Shown here piece by piece: positions 1 to 10,100 of a stretch of DNA of 64,000 nt. Source of the DNA: Cryptomeria japonica (lineage: Eukaryota > Streptophyta > Pinopsida > Cupressales > Cupressaceae); assembly GCF_030272615.1 (NCBI RefSeq), contig NC_081413.1, forward strand, positions 330,607,302-330,671,301. Reading direction: 5' to 3'. The notes below the pieces were generated by a model. The model saw only the letters and a program-made list of their open reading frames with translations. It did no database searches and was not told where the DNA came from. The position numbers and the translations under genes are program-made. Positions within the stretch are counted from its first letter, which is position 1, and each line of letters opens with the position of its first letter.

Positions 1-675
1 CTTGAACGAGCATTAGTAGATACCACAGTGTCCAAAGATCTTGATATAGATCAATTCCAAACCATGGTGGGACACCTCTCAACTCCTGACTGCTTATCAT
101 TTACTGAAGAAGATGACATGTCCTTGCAACATCCCCACAATGCTCCTTTGCATATTGAAGTCCTCGTTCACAAAACGCGAGTTAAACGTGTTCTAATAGA
201 TGGTGGAGCTGGCCTAAATATTTGTTCATTGAGTCTTGTTCATGCCTTAGGATATTTAGAAGATGCAGTTGATCCCCACAAAAATATCACCATAAAAGCC
301 TATGATGAAGAAGAGCATTCCTCCAAGGGAATTGTGATACTACCCATCAAAGTGGGACCTTTACTAAAAAACACAGCATGCCAAGTTCTGGACTTGGACT
401 TATCATATAATATACTCCTAGGGAGACCATGGTTACATGACTTGCAAGTAGTCCCATCAACCTATCATCAGTGTGTCAAATTTCCCTATAATGGACAAGA
501 AATCACAATATCTGCAGATTCAAATCCATTCCAATATTGCAGCAATCTAAAAATGGCTCAAGAAGTCATTGTTCCTCATAATAGGGAGGCGTCATCTTTG
601 AACACACAATCCAAAGAACAATCCTTTGCCTCTATTTTCTCAAGTATGGAAAAACAAATGCAGCTAAGAGATTGA
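1..675 (+). pseudogene. Retropepsin-like aspartic protease of TE1
   Basis: The frame is open from base 1, so the gene continues to the left. The protease core contains VLIDGGAGLNICSL near 190-230, with the catalytic Asp in an Asp-Gly-Gly context. The C-terminal flap-side motif ILLGRPWLHDL lies near 412-450. TE11 has the same layout, with VLIDGRAGL and ILGRPWIH. In retrotransposons this enzyme cuts the Gag-Pol polyprotein into its parts. The frame closes with TGA at 673-675, but homologous sequence continues in the same frame, so this stop is a lesion rather than the natural end. The true start lies outside the window; the codon at 28 is only an internal GTG. Confidence 0.8.
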
Positions 676-1680
676 GGAAATGTAGAATACTCAATATCAC
701 AATTACCACTCTCTCCTAAATCTTTTGGAAAACCATCAAACTCTAAACAACAACCAATTGTGAAACATCTTCTAATATTTGATGGAGCATTCATTAGTGC
801 TAGAACCTTATCAGAGGAGACAGAAGACAAAGATGTGCTACAGTGGCTATACAAAGATGAAGAAGTTCAACAAAAGGTCAACAATGTTAGAATACCCACA
901 AAAAAATATGGAAAAGGATTCAACATTCTTCAAAAGATGGGATACACTGGAATAGATCCTATAGGAAAAAGAAAAGAAGGTATCTCAGAACCTATCCAAC
1001 CTCATACTCAGCAAGCTACAGACAAAGCAGGCATAGGGTATGGACAAGTTACTTCACTAGAAGACATATTCTCTAATCACCACCAAGAGGAATATGAAAA
1101 TAGACAAGAACAACTTGTAATTGAAAGGGAAGAAGCATCTGCAAAGAAACAAGCACAACCAAACATGAAATGGAAAAAGAAACAATCCTCAAATCAACAA
1201 GAGAAACAAACCAATAGTACCTCCCAAGCAACATTAACTCTCAATCAAAACAAGAATGAACCTATTACTAATCAAGGAGAGCTGATAGCAAAGTTGACAG
1301 AACTTAATCTCAGTCCAGAAGAAGTTGAATATGAAAGAAGGAAAGATATAGCAAGACAAACAAAAGAAACACATCAATAGCTATATGAACAAATTTGTAG
1401 ATTGTAATCTGCAAGTGAGATAGATTCTGATGAATGGGAATGGGATTCCTATCATTCTAAAGAATCAGCTGAATAAAATTTCTTTAAAGAAGATGTAGGA
1501 GCCGATGTAGTTCACATGTATGCAGGGCAAACGTTAGGAACTAGTTCACTTGAATTAGAATCACATTCGGCTGACTTGGACTTAATTGAGGACGATCAAG
1601 AACTTCTTGGGTGAGGTCATTCTAATGAGGGTACCGTTCTAGACATTGACATACATATCAAAAACTTTGATAACTCAATC
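676..1680 (+). pseudogene. G-patch and acidic linker of TE1 pol
   Basis: This part continues the gag-pol frame between protease and RT. A G-patch-like glycine motif, YGKGFNILQKMGYTG followed by GKRKEGISEPI, lies near 907-1000. It matches the TE11 motif at about 60958-61050. G-patch domains bind nucleic acids or helicase partners; its role between protease and RT here is not known to me. After it comes a Lys/Gln-rich stretch (about 1120-1370), then a Glu/Asp/Trp-rich segment (DSDEWEWDS, near 1422-1450) that also has a counterpart in TE11 (DSNEWEWSS). Stops at 1378, 1405, 1474 and 1612 break the frame without shifting it. Confidence 0.7.
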
Positions 1681-3000
1681 ATGACCCTAAATACTCTCGA
1701 AACATCTCAACCTGATGATCACTTACCTTTAATCCACCCCAAACTTATTGAATGGGAAAATGAAGGACATATTGCCATTGATACCTTTCCAAATGACTAT
1801 GCCATATCCGTATATCTTAATGCAATTGAACCCACAACAACTTCCACCAGGAATTTCAGCAACACATCTTTCAGTCAAGTGGGTGCCAAATATCCTAGTC
1901 ACAAAAGCGAAAATAAAGAAAACAATATTAGGTCTAATGTTGAAAACCATTTCTTGGCAACATTAGATCAGGAAAAAGTAAAAAGAAAGGACGCATCTAA
2001 CGGTGAAAACCTCCTTGAGGCGCCGGAAGATGGGAGATTTGACACTTTACCTGAGTACTATCAAGAAAGGTCATCAATTTTGATTGAACCAACAGAAGCC
2101 ATTAATATTGGGACAACAGAGAAACCAAAGATCCTACATCCAGCAACTTCTCTATCAGAAAAAGAAAGGAACGAATATATGGAATTCTTTACACGACGGC
2201 AAATCAACTTTTCCTGGTCATATGAAAACATGCTAGGATTGGATCCAGAGCTTATTATGCATCACTTGAATGTCAATCCAGGAGCCAAACCAGTCAAACA
2301 AAAATTAAGAAAGATGCATCCACATATTGCTCTCTTGGTCAAAGCAGAAATAAAAAAATTAGTGGATGTAGGATTCATCAAACCTATAGCATATCCTCAA
2401 TGGGTATCAAACATTGTTCCTATTTCAAAGCCAGACAAAAGTATTAGAGTATGCATAGACTTCAGAGATCTTAATAATGCATGTCCAAAGGATGATTTTC
2501 CTTTTCCTAACATTGACATCATTGTAGATTTAATAGCTGGACACTCCATGTTTTCTCTAATGGATGGTTTCTCCGAATACAATCAAATTAAAATAGCACC
2601 TGAAGATCAAGAAAAAACAGCTTTCACATGTTCGTGGGGTACTTTCTGCTGGAACGTCATGCCTTTTGGACTAAAGAATGCAGGTGCCACATATCAGAGA
2701 GCTATAACAATGATATTCCATGACATGATGCATACATTCATGGAAGACTATGTGGATGACATCTTGGCAAAATCATACAACAGAGAAGAACATATTGAAA
2801 TACTACAGAAGATCTTTGATTGGTTAGAACACTATAAGCTACGGCTAAATCCTAAGAAATGTTCCTTTGGTGTCACTTCAGGAAAGCTATTGGGATACAT
2901 TGTTTTAGCTAGAGGTGTCGAAGTAGATCCAGCTAAGGTCAAAGCAATCATGAAAATGGGACATCTCAAGGAAGGCTTATGGTTTGCATCTTTGATTTAG
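1681..3000 (+). pseudogene. Reverse transcriptase of TE1, 3'-truncated
   Basis: The protein begins with the linker seen in TE11, including GENLLEAPEDGRFD where TE11 has GENLVEAPKGGRVD. It then enters a Ty3/gypsy RT: KQKLRKMHPHIALLVKAEI, the finger motif VCIDFRDLNNACPKDDFP, SLMDGFSEYNQIKIAPED, MPFGLKNAGATYQRA and the catalytic box YVDD near 2750-2761. The catalytic aspartates are intact. RT homology ends at AKVKAIMKM (about 2958). The last 14 codons before TAG at 2998 read into the adjoining LINE tail and are not RT. The ATG at 1681 is internal; the frame is open upstream to a stop at about 1612. Confidence 0.9.
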
Positions 3001-3202
3001 TTTTGAAATTAAGCTTTTCAATTATATTATATTGTCTCATTATATGTGTATGCCTCTTATATACCACATTTTTAGCATCACAATTACAACTATGGTTGCT
3101 TTGATTTTATCAATTAGTTGGGCCCAGTGCATTTTCCTATCTTTGAAAATCCTCCTGTTTCTTTCCTTCCAGATTTCCCAGATCATAATGGAGGAGGCAA
3201 TG
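2959..3202 (-). pseudogene. LINE C-terminal tail and 3' region downstream of TE3
   Basis: On the minus strand from 3202 the sequence encodes SIMIWEIWKERNRRIFKDR, a hallmark of plant LINE C termini. It is in frame with the segment upstream of 4369 if the TE3 insertion and one copy of its CAATG duplication are ignored. The frame then degenerates after about 3090. There is no poly-A (plus-strand poly-T) before the boundary with TE1 at about 2958, so the normal 3' end is absent. Confidence 0.7.
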
Positions 3203-4368
3203 TGTTAGGCCCAATATGGAAAGCTGATGTACTGAGAGGGGAGGGGTGAATCAGTACTCCAAAACTTTTCTTCAATAATAACCTTACTGTTATGCATAAA
3301 CAGAATAGTGTAGTAACATAAAATAAAACTAAAATCAACAGATAACAATCATACATGATTCACTCCATAACACATATATTTTGGTCACATAGAAACTCTT
3401 GGTTGGAGAGAAAAACTGCGGTGGGGATGGCACCCACAACTTCACTACTGCAATAATAAAGATTGCTCGGTTAGAGCTACATTTAGCTATTTCTGATAGC
3501 TTACCCTGTTAGGAGTATCAAGATCAGTTAGATCTACCTTACTAAAGGATTTTACAACACTATATAAGTGTAGCACCTGGTTAAAGGATTTACAATTTAT
3601 AGACTTGGTTAGAGTCTTTTACCCTGTTAGAGGTTTCTCTTACAACTTCAAAATATTACAATAAAATCATTACAAATATCTGCAGCTTTACATCTGAAAT
3701 GCTAAAGCAGATTCTATGTGCTCTAAATAAGATTACCTAGCTTGTAGCATACCTCAGTAACCCATAATGAAACTCGGTAAACCCTTCTGTTTACTTTGTT
3801 CTTCGACTATTCACTGATAACCTTCTCGGTGACCTCTCTGTGTCTCTGTAACAGTCTTCCTTCATGCATACACACACACATTCCCTCTTTCTAACCCTAG
3901 AATCATGTTGTATAAATAGATCTCTTACAGCGGTGATTTAATTCATTGCTCCGATCTTGTAAAAAGATTCTTCGAATGAATAACTAAACAAAATATCTCA
4001 TTGGTTAGATTGACCTTGTAATCATACACAATCTCCTAATGCAATTTCCAATGCAAAATGGTTAGATGTGCCTCGATCTTGTAACACGTTTTCATGTGCA
4101 TGTCCAGGTTCAATGTATCTGGTAAAACATTTCACTCGATGAATATCAACTTGGTGAGTTAACTTTACCACTCGCTAGTCGTGAAACTTTACTCGGTAAA
4201 CAGCTCGGTGAATACTGCGTTCTATGACTGCTTTCTTCTGTAACCAACTAGACTGTTCATACTGACTTCTTTGTGTGTACTGACTGCATGATTCAGTAAT
4301 ACTAACCGACTAGAATATATAGTATGACTTTGGATATGAAACTAATGGCAATTTGATAAGTAGTAACA
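3203..4368 (-). mobile_element. TE3: solo LTR (1,166 bp) in the LINE
   Basis: The segment begins TGTTAGGCCC and ends AGTAACA (TG...CA). It is flanked by perfect 5-bp duplications CAATG at 3198-3202 and 4369-4373, so it is a complete LTR left after recombination between two LTRs. It interrupts the LINE C-terminal coding sequence cleanly. The orientation call (minus) comes from similarity of its 3203-3270 end to the reverse complement of the 3' end of the TE5 LTRs: both have a G/C-rich loop between TACTGA and TCAGTA arms. However, a TATAAATAG sits on the plus strand near 3910, so orientation is not certain. Short motifs such as CTCGGTAAA and CTCGGTGA recur between 3770 and 4220. Confidence 0.85.
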
Positions 4369-4468
4369 CAATGATCCATAAATTTTCAAACATACAGCCT
4401 ATGTTCTGAATGGGCCATACATGGAATAGGTCAGAGATAGTGTTAGGAATAGGAGTATACTAGATCAA

Positions 4469-4921
4469 CTATTTTTTTAACCATCCCCAGCAATTGTTTA
4501 CATAGTCACAGGTTAACAAAAGATGATTAGAATTTTCTTCCTCCATTTCACACAATGGGCATCTGTTGGGTCCTTCATATCCAAGTTTCCTAAAGGTTTC
4601 ATTGGTGAGGAGTCGATTCTGAATAGCCAGCCATGCAAACAGGCCCGCTTTCGGTAGGTACCTTTTATCCCAATAGAGAGTTAGGGGTAGGTTGGAACTT
4701 GGGTTATTATCCTTGATTATCAGTTGTTTATATCCCTCCTTAGTTTCATAATTCCCCTTCTTGGATCCAGCCCATATTAGTTTATCTTGTTCAGAGTTTA
4801 AAGCAAAACTTCTTGAGGCTAGGATCCGAGTTAAGAGGGATCTTTCCAAGTCTGAAAGGTTTAGATTATCCATTGATTTCCATCTCCATTGTTTGAGGCC
4901 CCCAATGCAAAATTCCTCCAC
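4469..4921 (-). pseudogene. zf-RVT C-terminal domain of the LINE
   Basis: A 150-codon minus-strand frame encodes the zinc-binding domain that follows the RT in plant LINEs. Key segments are LIWAGSKKGNYETKEGYKQL, the conserved KAGLFAWLAIQNRLLT and the metal cluster CPLCEMEEENSNHLLLTC (Cys-X2-Cys, His, Cys). It ends at WGWLKK followed by TAG. Beyond the stop the same domain continues for about 30 residues (HVWPIQ) up to the TE3 insertion at 4368, then resumes at 3202. Confidence 0.85.
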
Positions 4922-5011
4922 ATAGTCTTTTACATTTACTCCTCATTGCTCTTCAAGGGTGGGTATAATTCTATTGAAGTTATGAAGAGTGCTGATAGAA
5001 GTTTGAGCCCC

Positions 5012-6718
5012 TCAGGAGTCTCTCCAGAAAAGGGCATCCACCCCATTTCCAATGTTCCATGTTAGCTTGTTCATTATGATATCTCTACAATCAACCATAA
5101 AATTCCAAATTCTAGAACCTTTATGTGGGTGGGCTATCCTAAAGATTATTATAGGATCTTTCTTATGCAGGTATTTGTTATAAAGGATTCGTGCCCATTT
5201 GAATTTAGGGTTAGTATACATTCTCCAAACAAGCTTTGCTCCCAGCGCCTTGCTTTGGATTTTTAGATCTTTGATACCCAAACCCCCCAGCTCCTTGGGC
5301 ATGCTTATCTTATCCCATGCTATCAATGGGAGTCTAAATTTGTCTTCAAAGCCTTTCCAGAAAAAGGTCCTCATATGTTTTGTGATTTCCTTTCTCTTGG
5401 TTGCGGGAAGATCCATGCATGAGAGTTGGTAAATTAGCATTGCTGAGAGAACCGACTTAATCATGGTGGCCTTACTGGCAGAGGATAACCCTTTTCCTTT
5501 CCAGGAGGAGATCCTATTTGTGATTTTGGAGACCACCTATTCCCATAATTTGGATGATCTAATTCCCTTGTCTAAGGGGAGTCCTAGGTATTTACATGGT
5601 AATTCTCCTATTTTGTATTTAAGAATGTTTAAGATTTTCCTTTGGAGTTCTTTATTTGTGTTAAAAAAGGTTATGTTGGATTTCAAAGTATTGATTTCCT
5701 ATCCGGAGATGGTGGAGTAGTTGTTTAAGATTTTTTTGATTGCTTTTACTTCTATTGTATTGCTTAGTCCAAACAACATGGTGTCATCGACAAATTGTTG
5801 ATGGGTAATTGGTTCCATGTCAGAAGTAATTTGAATACCTTTCAGCTATTGTGTTTCTCTCTCCCTATTGATCATTCTTCCCAATGATTCTACCATGATG
5901 ATAAAAAGAAAGGGGGAGAGGGGATCCCCCTGTCTGAAACCTCTTGAGATTTTGAAAGAAACCTTCTGAGGCCCCATTGACTAGGATTGATACTCTAGGT
6001 GTTGCAATGCATTCAAAGACCAGATTAATCCATTTCTTATTGAACCCAAAAGATTCAAGACATTTTCATAGAAAGTGCCAGTCTACTTTATCATACGCCT
6101 TTTTTTATCGAGTTTAATCATCATGCTTGGTACCTTATTTTTTTGTAATGAATGGATTGCTTCTTGAGCAATGATTATGCCATCATAAATGGATCTGCCA
6201 GGCACAAAACCAGTCTATTCCTCACTGATGATTATGGGGAGAAGTTTGTGAAGTCTGTTTGCAATTGTTTTTGTGAGTAATTTATAAAGGGTATTGCATA
6301 ATGCTATTGGTCAGAAATCCTCAAAACAGTCCACTATTTCCTTTTGGGGGATTAAAGCTATGAATGTGTTATTTAGTTCTCTTAGAATCTTTCCTGAGTT
6401 TCTCATTCCTTCTAAGGCCTCTGTAATTTCCTTTCCCATGAAGCTCCAACGTTTTTGAAAAAAGTGTGCTAGGAACCCATCAGGGCCAAGGGCCTTATCC
6501 GGTCCCATGTGAAATAAAGCTATTTCCACTTCTTCCATAGATAGTTTTTTATTAAGCATCAAGTTGTGTTCTTTAGATATTAATTTTGGGATGTATTTTA
6601 AGAATTCGCTCTCCTTAGTCCACTTGTAACCTTCTTTATTGTTAAGGATAGTTTCAAAATACTCAATTGCTTCCCTGGCTATCAGCTCGGGGTCATCACT
6701 GAAGTCTCCTGAGTTCAA
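5012..6718 (-). pseudogene. Reverse transcriptase of the LINE
   Basis: RT homology starts in the 6718-6311 frame with GPDKALGPDGFLAHFFQ and LNNTFIALIPQKE. It continues through a stop-ridden middle (6310-5540) containing the finger/palm motifs TGFVPGRSI and LDKKKAYDKVDW and the catalytic box QQFVDDTMLFG at about 5775-5800. It ends with the thumb part in 5536-5012 (ISSWKGKGLSSASKATMIKS, KELGGLGIKDLKIQSKALGAKL). The catalytic Asp pair is intact, but numerous stops in the middle prevent expression. Order and motifs are those of plant L1-clade LINEs. Confidence 0.88.
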
Positions 6719-6751
6719 TTTTATCTTGTTGATTATGTTTATAGCTCTACA

Positions 6752-7181
6752 TTATTTTGTGCTATTGTGGAAGAAGCTTGTGTTTCTATCCCCAGCCTCC
6801 AGCCAATGTTCCCTAGATTTTTGTTTCCAATATATTTCTTCTCTGGCTAGGATTTCTTCATACTGGGCCAGATTGGTTTTTTCCTTTTGATATAGCATAT
6901 TATCCATCCCAACCCTAATTACCTCCCCATTAGTTTTTTCCATTTCTATCTCAATCTCTTTTTTTTTGTGTGAAGATAATTCCAAAGTGCACTTTGTTCC
7001 AAATCGTTAAGTGTTGCTTTATCTTTTTTAGTTTGGTTACTACTTTGAAAGTTTTAGAGCCTATGACTTCTACTTCATTCCACCACTTTTCAATTAATTG
7101 TATTAGATTTTCATCCCTGATCCACATTTTTTCAAAGCGAAAGGGGGTTTTGGTTGGCTTTAGTTCTTCTAATATGATCAA
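6752..7181 (-). pseudogene. LINE linker between endonuclease and RT
   Basis: Overlapping minus-strand frames carry the helical linker typical of plant LINEs. They include PFRFEKMWIRDENLIQLIEKWW, where only the Trp-rich pattern is conserved, and EIYWKQKSREHWLEAGDRNTSFFHNST, shortened here to its key residues WLEAGDRNTSFFH. This motif directly precedes the RT in many plant L1 LINEs. Two frames are needed to follow the homology (7181-6951, then 6985-6752), so there is at least one frameshift near 6960-6980, inside an A-rich tract. Confidence 0.75.
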
Positions 7182-7189
7182 TTGGACGA

Positions 7190-7866
7190 GGAAATGGTTT
7201 GATCCTGAGAACGGGAGGATTGAGGACTCAAAAGACTATGTGAGATTCCCATAAAGGAAGAATCTGTCTAGTTTTTTCTGCAATGTTGCAGAAGCCTTGT
7301 CTTCTGTTATTCCAAGTAAAAGCATCATTTCTAGTCTTAAATTCCATCAAGTTACACTTATGTGTCCAATCCTTGAAGTCTTGACATGTTTGGGTCATTT
7401 TTTTATTATCACCCCATTTTTCCTTGGGATCTAAGATTGCATTGAAATCCCCACCTATTATGTATGTTTGTTCTATGTCACTTAAAAGGAAATTCTCAAT
7501 TTCATTCCACACTTATCTTTTTGCTTGTGTTTGGATAGGTCCATAGACGTTAATTATAATAAATTTTAAGTTGCTTTTGATGCTTATAGCCCTACCACAC
7601 ATCCAATTTGGGCTTTTGCTTATTAGTTTGAAGGATATTTGTCTGGGATCCCATATGATGGTCAATCCACCTGAGGCTCCACAAGCAGTTTGTCCTTCTA
7701 ATTCTCTAATACCTAATTTTCTATTGAGATTTGTCATTTCGCTGTTATTTAATTGGGTTTCCTGTATTAAGAATAACTCTAGATTGTATTTAGCAATGCA
7801 CCACTTAAAGATACATTTCTTGTTAGGGGCATTCAGGTTCCTGACATTCCAATTAAGGAGTTTCAT
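7190..7866 (-). pseudogene. APE-type endonuclease of the LINE
   Basis: Two in-frame minus-strand ORFs (7866-7513 and 7512-7228), split by one stop at 7513-7515, form one endonuclease. The N terminus has the family Asn motif (LLNWNVRNLN). Next come the metal-binding Glu in LFLIQETQL, a GGLTIIWDP segment and IIGGDFNAILDPKEKWG with the catalytic Asp and Asn. The usual Ser-Asp-His motif appears as Ser-Asn-His near 7190-7200, so one catalytic residue seems lost. The enzyme nicks target DNA to prime reverse transcription. The stop and the residue change make this copy inactive. Confidence 0.85.
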
Positions 7867-8164
7867 AACCCTATGGGAAGGTTCTTCCCCTTCCCTGCCT
7901 CAAAACGTTTTGTGATTTTAGTCTATCCCACAGCGCTTCCAACTCTAGTTAGTAATTCAGAAATTGATTTTCTCCCCCTCTTTTTTAGATCGGAGGCATA
8001 ATCCAAGGGTAAGTAGGTAACTATGGTTTTAGCTATCCCTAGGTCGTCCATATTATCCCTTACTGCATCATAATTGAGATTCTGTACATCTTCCTCAGTT
8101 ATATTAAGTTTGCATAATTTTCTTGCTAGCAGTGTTTTTTGTAATGCCAGTTCCTCCTCATCTG

Positions 8165-8814
8165 CTATTTCATTAATGAATAGTTCAATAAGGTCGTTTG
8201 TGACTTCATTGCCAACATACTCAAGTATGCATTTATTTTATTTTTCCATCCTTTCTTCCCATTCCATATCCTTGTCACTGTTGTTAATGTTGGAGTTCTT
8301 TGTCTTTTTATTTTTTCCTTTTTTATTTTATTTCTTTCCTTTTTTGTTCTTGTTCTTTTTCTTTTTTTTGAACCTTTTGCCTTTTCTACTACATGTGGTG
8401 TGAGGTGATTATCTAGTGCTTTAATGTTTTCCTCCAAATTTTTGGTGTCATCTATTGTTTCATCCTGATTATCAATGTTGGCTTCAAACCTCAGGGGACT
8501 GTTATCTTTACCAATGTTAATGCTTTGTTCCATAGAAACCATGTTTACTAATGGTGTAGCATTTTGCTTATCACTTTCTTTATTCTCTATATCATTCCTT
8601 CTTTGTTCCCTCCCTGGTTCTTTAGGTGTGTTTTCAATTTTTGCTTTATCTTTTTCATATTCTATCATTTTTTGAGTGTTTACTAATTCCTTAGCCCTGG
8701 GGTTTTGTTTGTTAAACACAAAACCACCTTTTGGATTGAATTTTATGTTTATATCCTTATCTGTTCCAGAAACAATCTTAGCCTTGGTACATTTTTTCTC
8801 AATATTCTGAATAG
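8165..8814 (-). pseudogene. LINE ORF1 C-terminal fragment (highly charged)
   Basis: The minus-strand frame is open from the junction at about 8813 down to 8165, with no ATG at its head. This suggests the 3' part of ORF1, cut off by the junction. The protein is rich in Lys, Glu and Asn and has a strongly basic stretch, KRKRTRTKKERNKIKKEKIKR, near 8310-8375. Plant L1 ORF1 proteins bind element RNA through an N-terminal domain and a zinc knuckle; neither is present here, so the assignment rests on position upstream of the endonuclease. About 300 bp of degenerate sequence (7867-8164) separates it from the endonuclease. Confidence 0.5.
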
Positions 8815-9355
8815 TTCATTAGCTTTTTCACTCTACGACACATGTCATTTAATTTTCCTCTATGTACCCCCTTCATTATTTTATTATTTTTCCTAACTAC
8901 CCTCTTATCATTTTATCATTTTCTCTACCTACCCTTTAATCCTAGCCGACCATTTATCTTTTCACCTCTTAATCCTATCCCTCCATTTGCTAAAGTGTCT
9001 TCTATATAAGAGGATTCTTCTAATCCTAATGCATCTAATCAATTGCCTAACTAATGAGTTTATCAAGATTCCTTGCGATCAAGTGACTTTACAACTGCAA
9101 TTTGTTCTTTGTTGAGCTCTTGTGCACAATACAAAATCAGAGAGCAAATATATCAAACAAGATCAATGGACATAGGAGACAATGGAGATCAAGCCCTACT
9201 TGGCATGTGAATGGTATTATTGTTCCAATTTGTAAATTTGCATGTTCTTACTTCATTGGTGTATGGTGAATGTTTTATTGTAGAACTAGGATTGTTTGTG
9301 ATTGGATCTTTGTGGTTTTGCTATAGTTTGTCATCATCATTTTTTACCTCACACA
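8815..9355 (+). repeat. TE4 5' LTR, 5'-truncated
   Basis: This matches the last 554 bp of the 808-bp 3' LTR (from 29934 on) and ends CCTCACACA. It includes a TATA box, TATATAA, at 9003-9009. The missing part is the U3 segment holding five AT-rich palindromes; the breakpoint falls on the first base after the last palindrome. The sequence left of 8815 is LINE. Confidence 0.85.
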
Positions 9356-9358
9356 TTT

Positions 9359-9380
9359 TGGCATGCCCTGTGGGACATGA
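9359..9380 (+). other. Putative primer binding site of TE4
   Basis: TGGCATGCCCTGTGGGAC starts 3 bp after the LTR end, where the minus-strand primer site should be. It resembles the TE11 site (TGGTGAACCCGACGTGAA) with a short insertion; both run into ATGAATT or GTGAATT. I could not match it to a tRNA 3' end. Confidence 0.5.
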
Positions 9381-9510
9381 ATTTTTATTAGATCTATGTT
9401 TTTTTTGTTTTTTATTGCAAGTTTTTCTAACCCTGTATTGTTTTGTAAAAGAATTTGGAGAATAACTTTATGCAGCTAGGGTTTTGGACACAAGATTAGA
9501 ATTTTGCATT

Positions 9511-10100
9511 GATTTGATCATATCTCACAAACGGTTGGGAATTTTTGCATAATGTTTTTTTGAAGCTTTAGAATGGTATTAGGATGTTCAATTCAAAATT
9601 CAGAATTTTTGGATCAAGTTTAAATTATTTATGATTTTCATTCAAAGTTAATTTCGGGAGTAAATTAGCGAACTTTATGGATTTTTTTACATTTTTGGAA
9701 AGGTCTCGGAATTCTACAGGGGTTTTGTTCTTTATAATTTTAATTTTGATGCAAACATATTGCGCAAAAAATCATATCTTTGGAAATTAGGGTTTTTTAA
9801 TGATTTCATCATATCTCACAAACAGCTAGGAATTTTTACATAAAATTGTTTTTGAAAGTTTGGAATGGTATTAGGTGTGTTTAGTACGAAATTCAATTTT
9901 TTAACAATCAAGTTTGGATTATTTATGATTTTTTTACGATTTTTCATTAAAATTTAATTTTGCGAGTAAATTAGCAAATTTTTTGGATTTTATTACATTT
10001 TTGGAAAGGTATCAAACTTCTACAGGGGGTCTATTTTTTATAATTTTAATTTGGATACAAAATAGTTCATGAAAAATCAGATCTTTGGCAATTAGGGTTT
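9511..10100 (+). repeat. Two tandem copies of a ~291-bp unit in the TE4 leader
   Basis: Unit 1 starts at 9511 and unit 2 at 9802, each with ATCATATCTCACAAAC near the start. Both then share GGAATTTTT, TGGAATGGTATTAGG, AGTAAATTAGC, ACATTTTTGGAAAGGT, TTCTACAGGG and an ATCTTTGG..ATTAGGGTTTTT end. They differ at perhaps a fifth of positions. The stretch is AT-rich and non-coding. Confidence 0.8.

Larger units (their letters stand above)
1..2958 (+). mobile_element. TE1: Tat-type Ty3/gypsy fragment (protease to reverse transcriptase)
   Basis: This is the middle of a Ty3/gypsy gag-pol. It runs off the left edge of the window and stops abruptly inside the reverse transcriptase thumb near 2958, where LINE sequence begins. 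All coding parts lie in one frame (frame 1), broken only by stop codons at about 673, 1378, 1405, 1474 and 1612. This shows the ancestral element had a single gag-pol ORF. Domain order and wording match the TE11 element (52975 onward) segment by segment, so both belong to one broad Tat lineage. RNase H and integrase are missing here. TE7 at 30488 is not the missing half, because the two overlap by about 30 RT codons with different residues. Confidence 0.85.
2959..8814 (-). mobile_element. TE2: L1-type LINE relic
   Basis: A non-LTR retrotransposon lies on the minus strand. In reading direction it has a charged ORF1 C-terminal piece (8814-8165), an APE-type endonuclease (7866-7190), a linker (7181-6752), an RT (6718-5012), a zf-RVT domain (4921-4469) and a C-terminal tail interrupted by solo LTR TE3. 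This order is that of plant L1 LINEs. Many stops and frame changes show it is dead. Its upstream end is fused at 8814/8815 to a truncated TE4 LTR, with the ORF1 frame still open, so the LINE 5' end is missing. Its downstream end meets TE1 RT at about 2958 with no poly-A tract, so that end also looks rearranged. I saw no target-site duplication. Confidence 0.85.

Noticed and set aside
1729-1950. Minus-strand ORF opposite the TE1 RT
   Set aside because: Shadow of the coding frame, with no similarity of its own.
1-2958. TE1 as the left half of TE7
   Set aside because: The two overlap by about 30 codons in the RT thumb with different residues, so they are separate copies.
8074-8403. Plus-strand hydrophobic ORF rich in Phe and Leu
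   Set aside because: It is the complement of the Lys-rich LINE ORF1.
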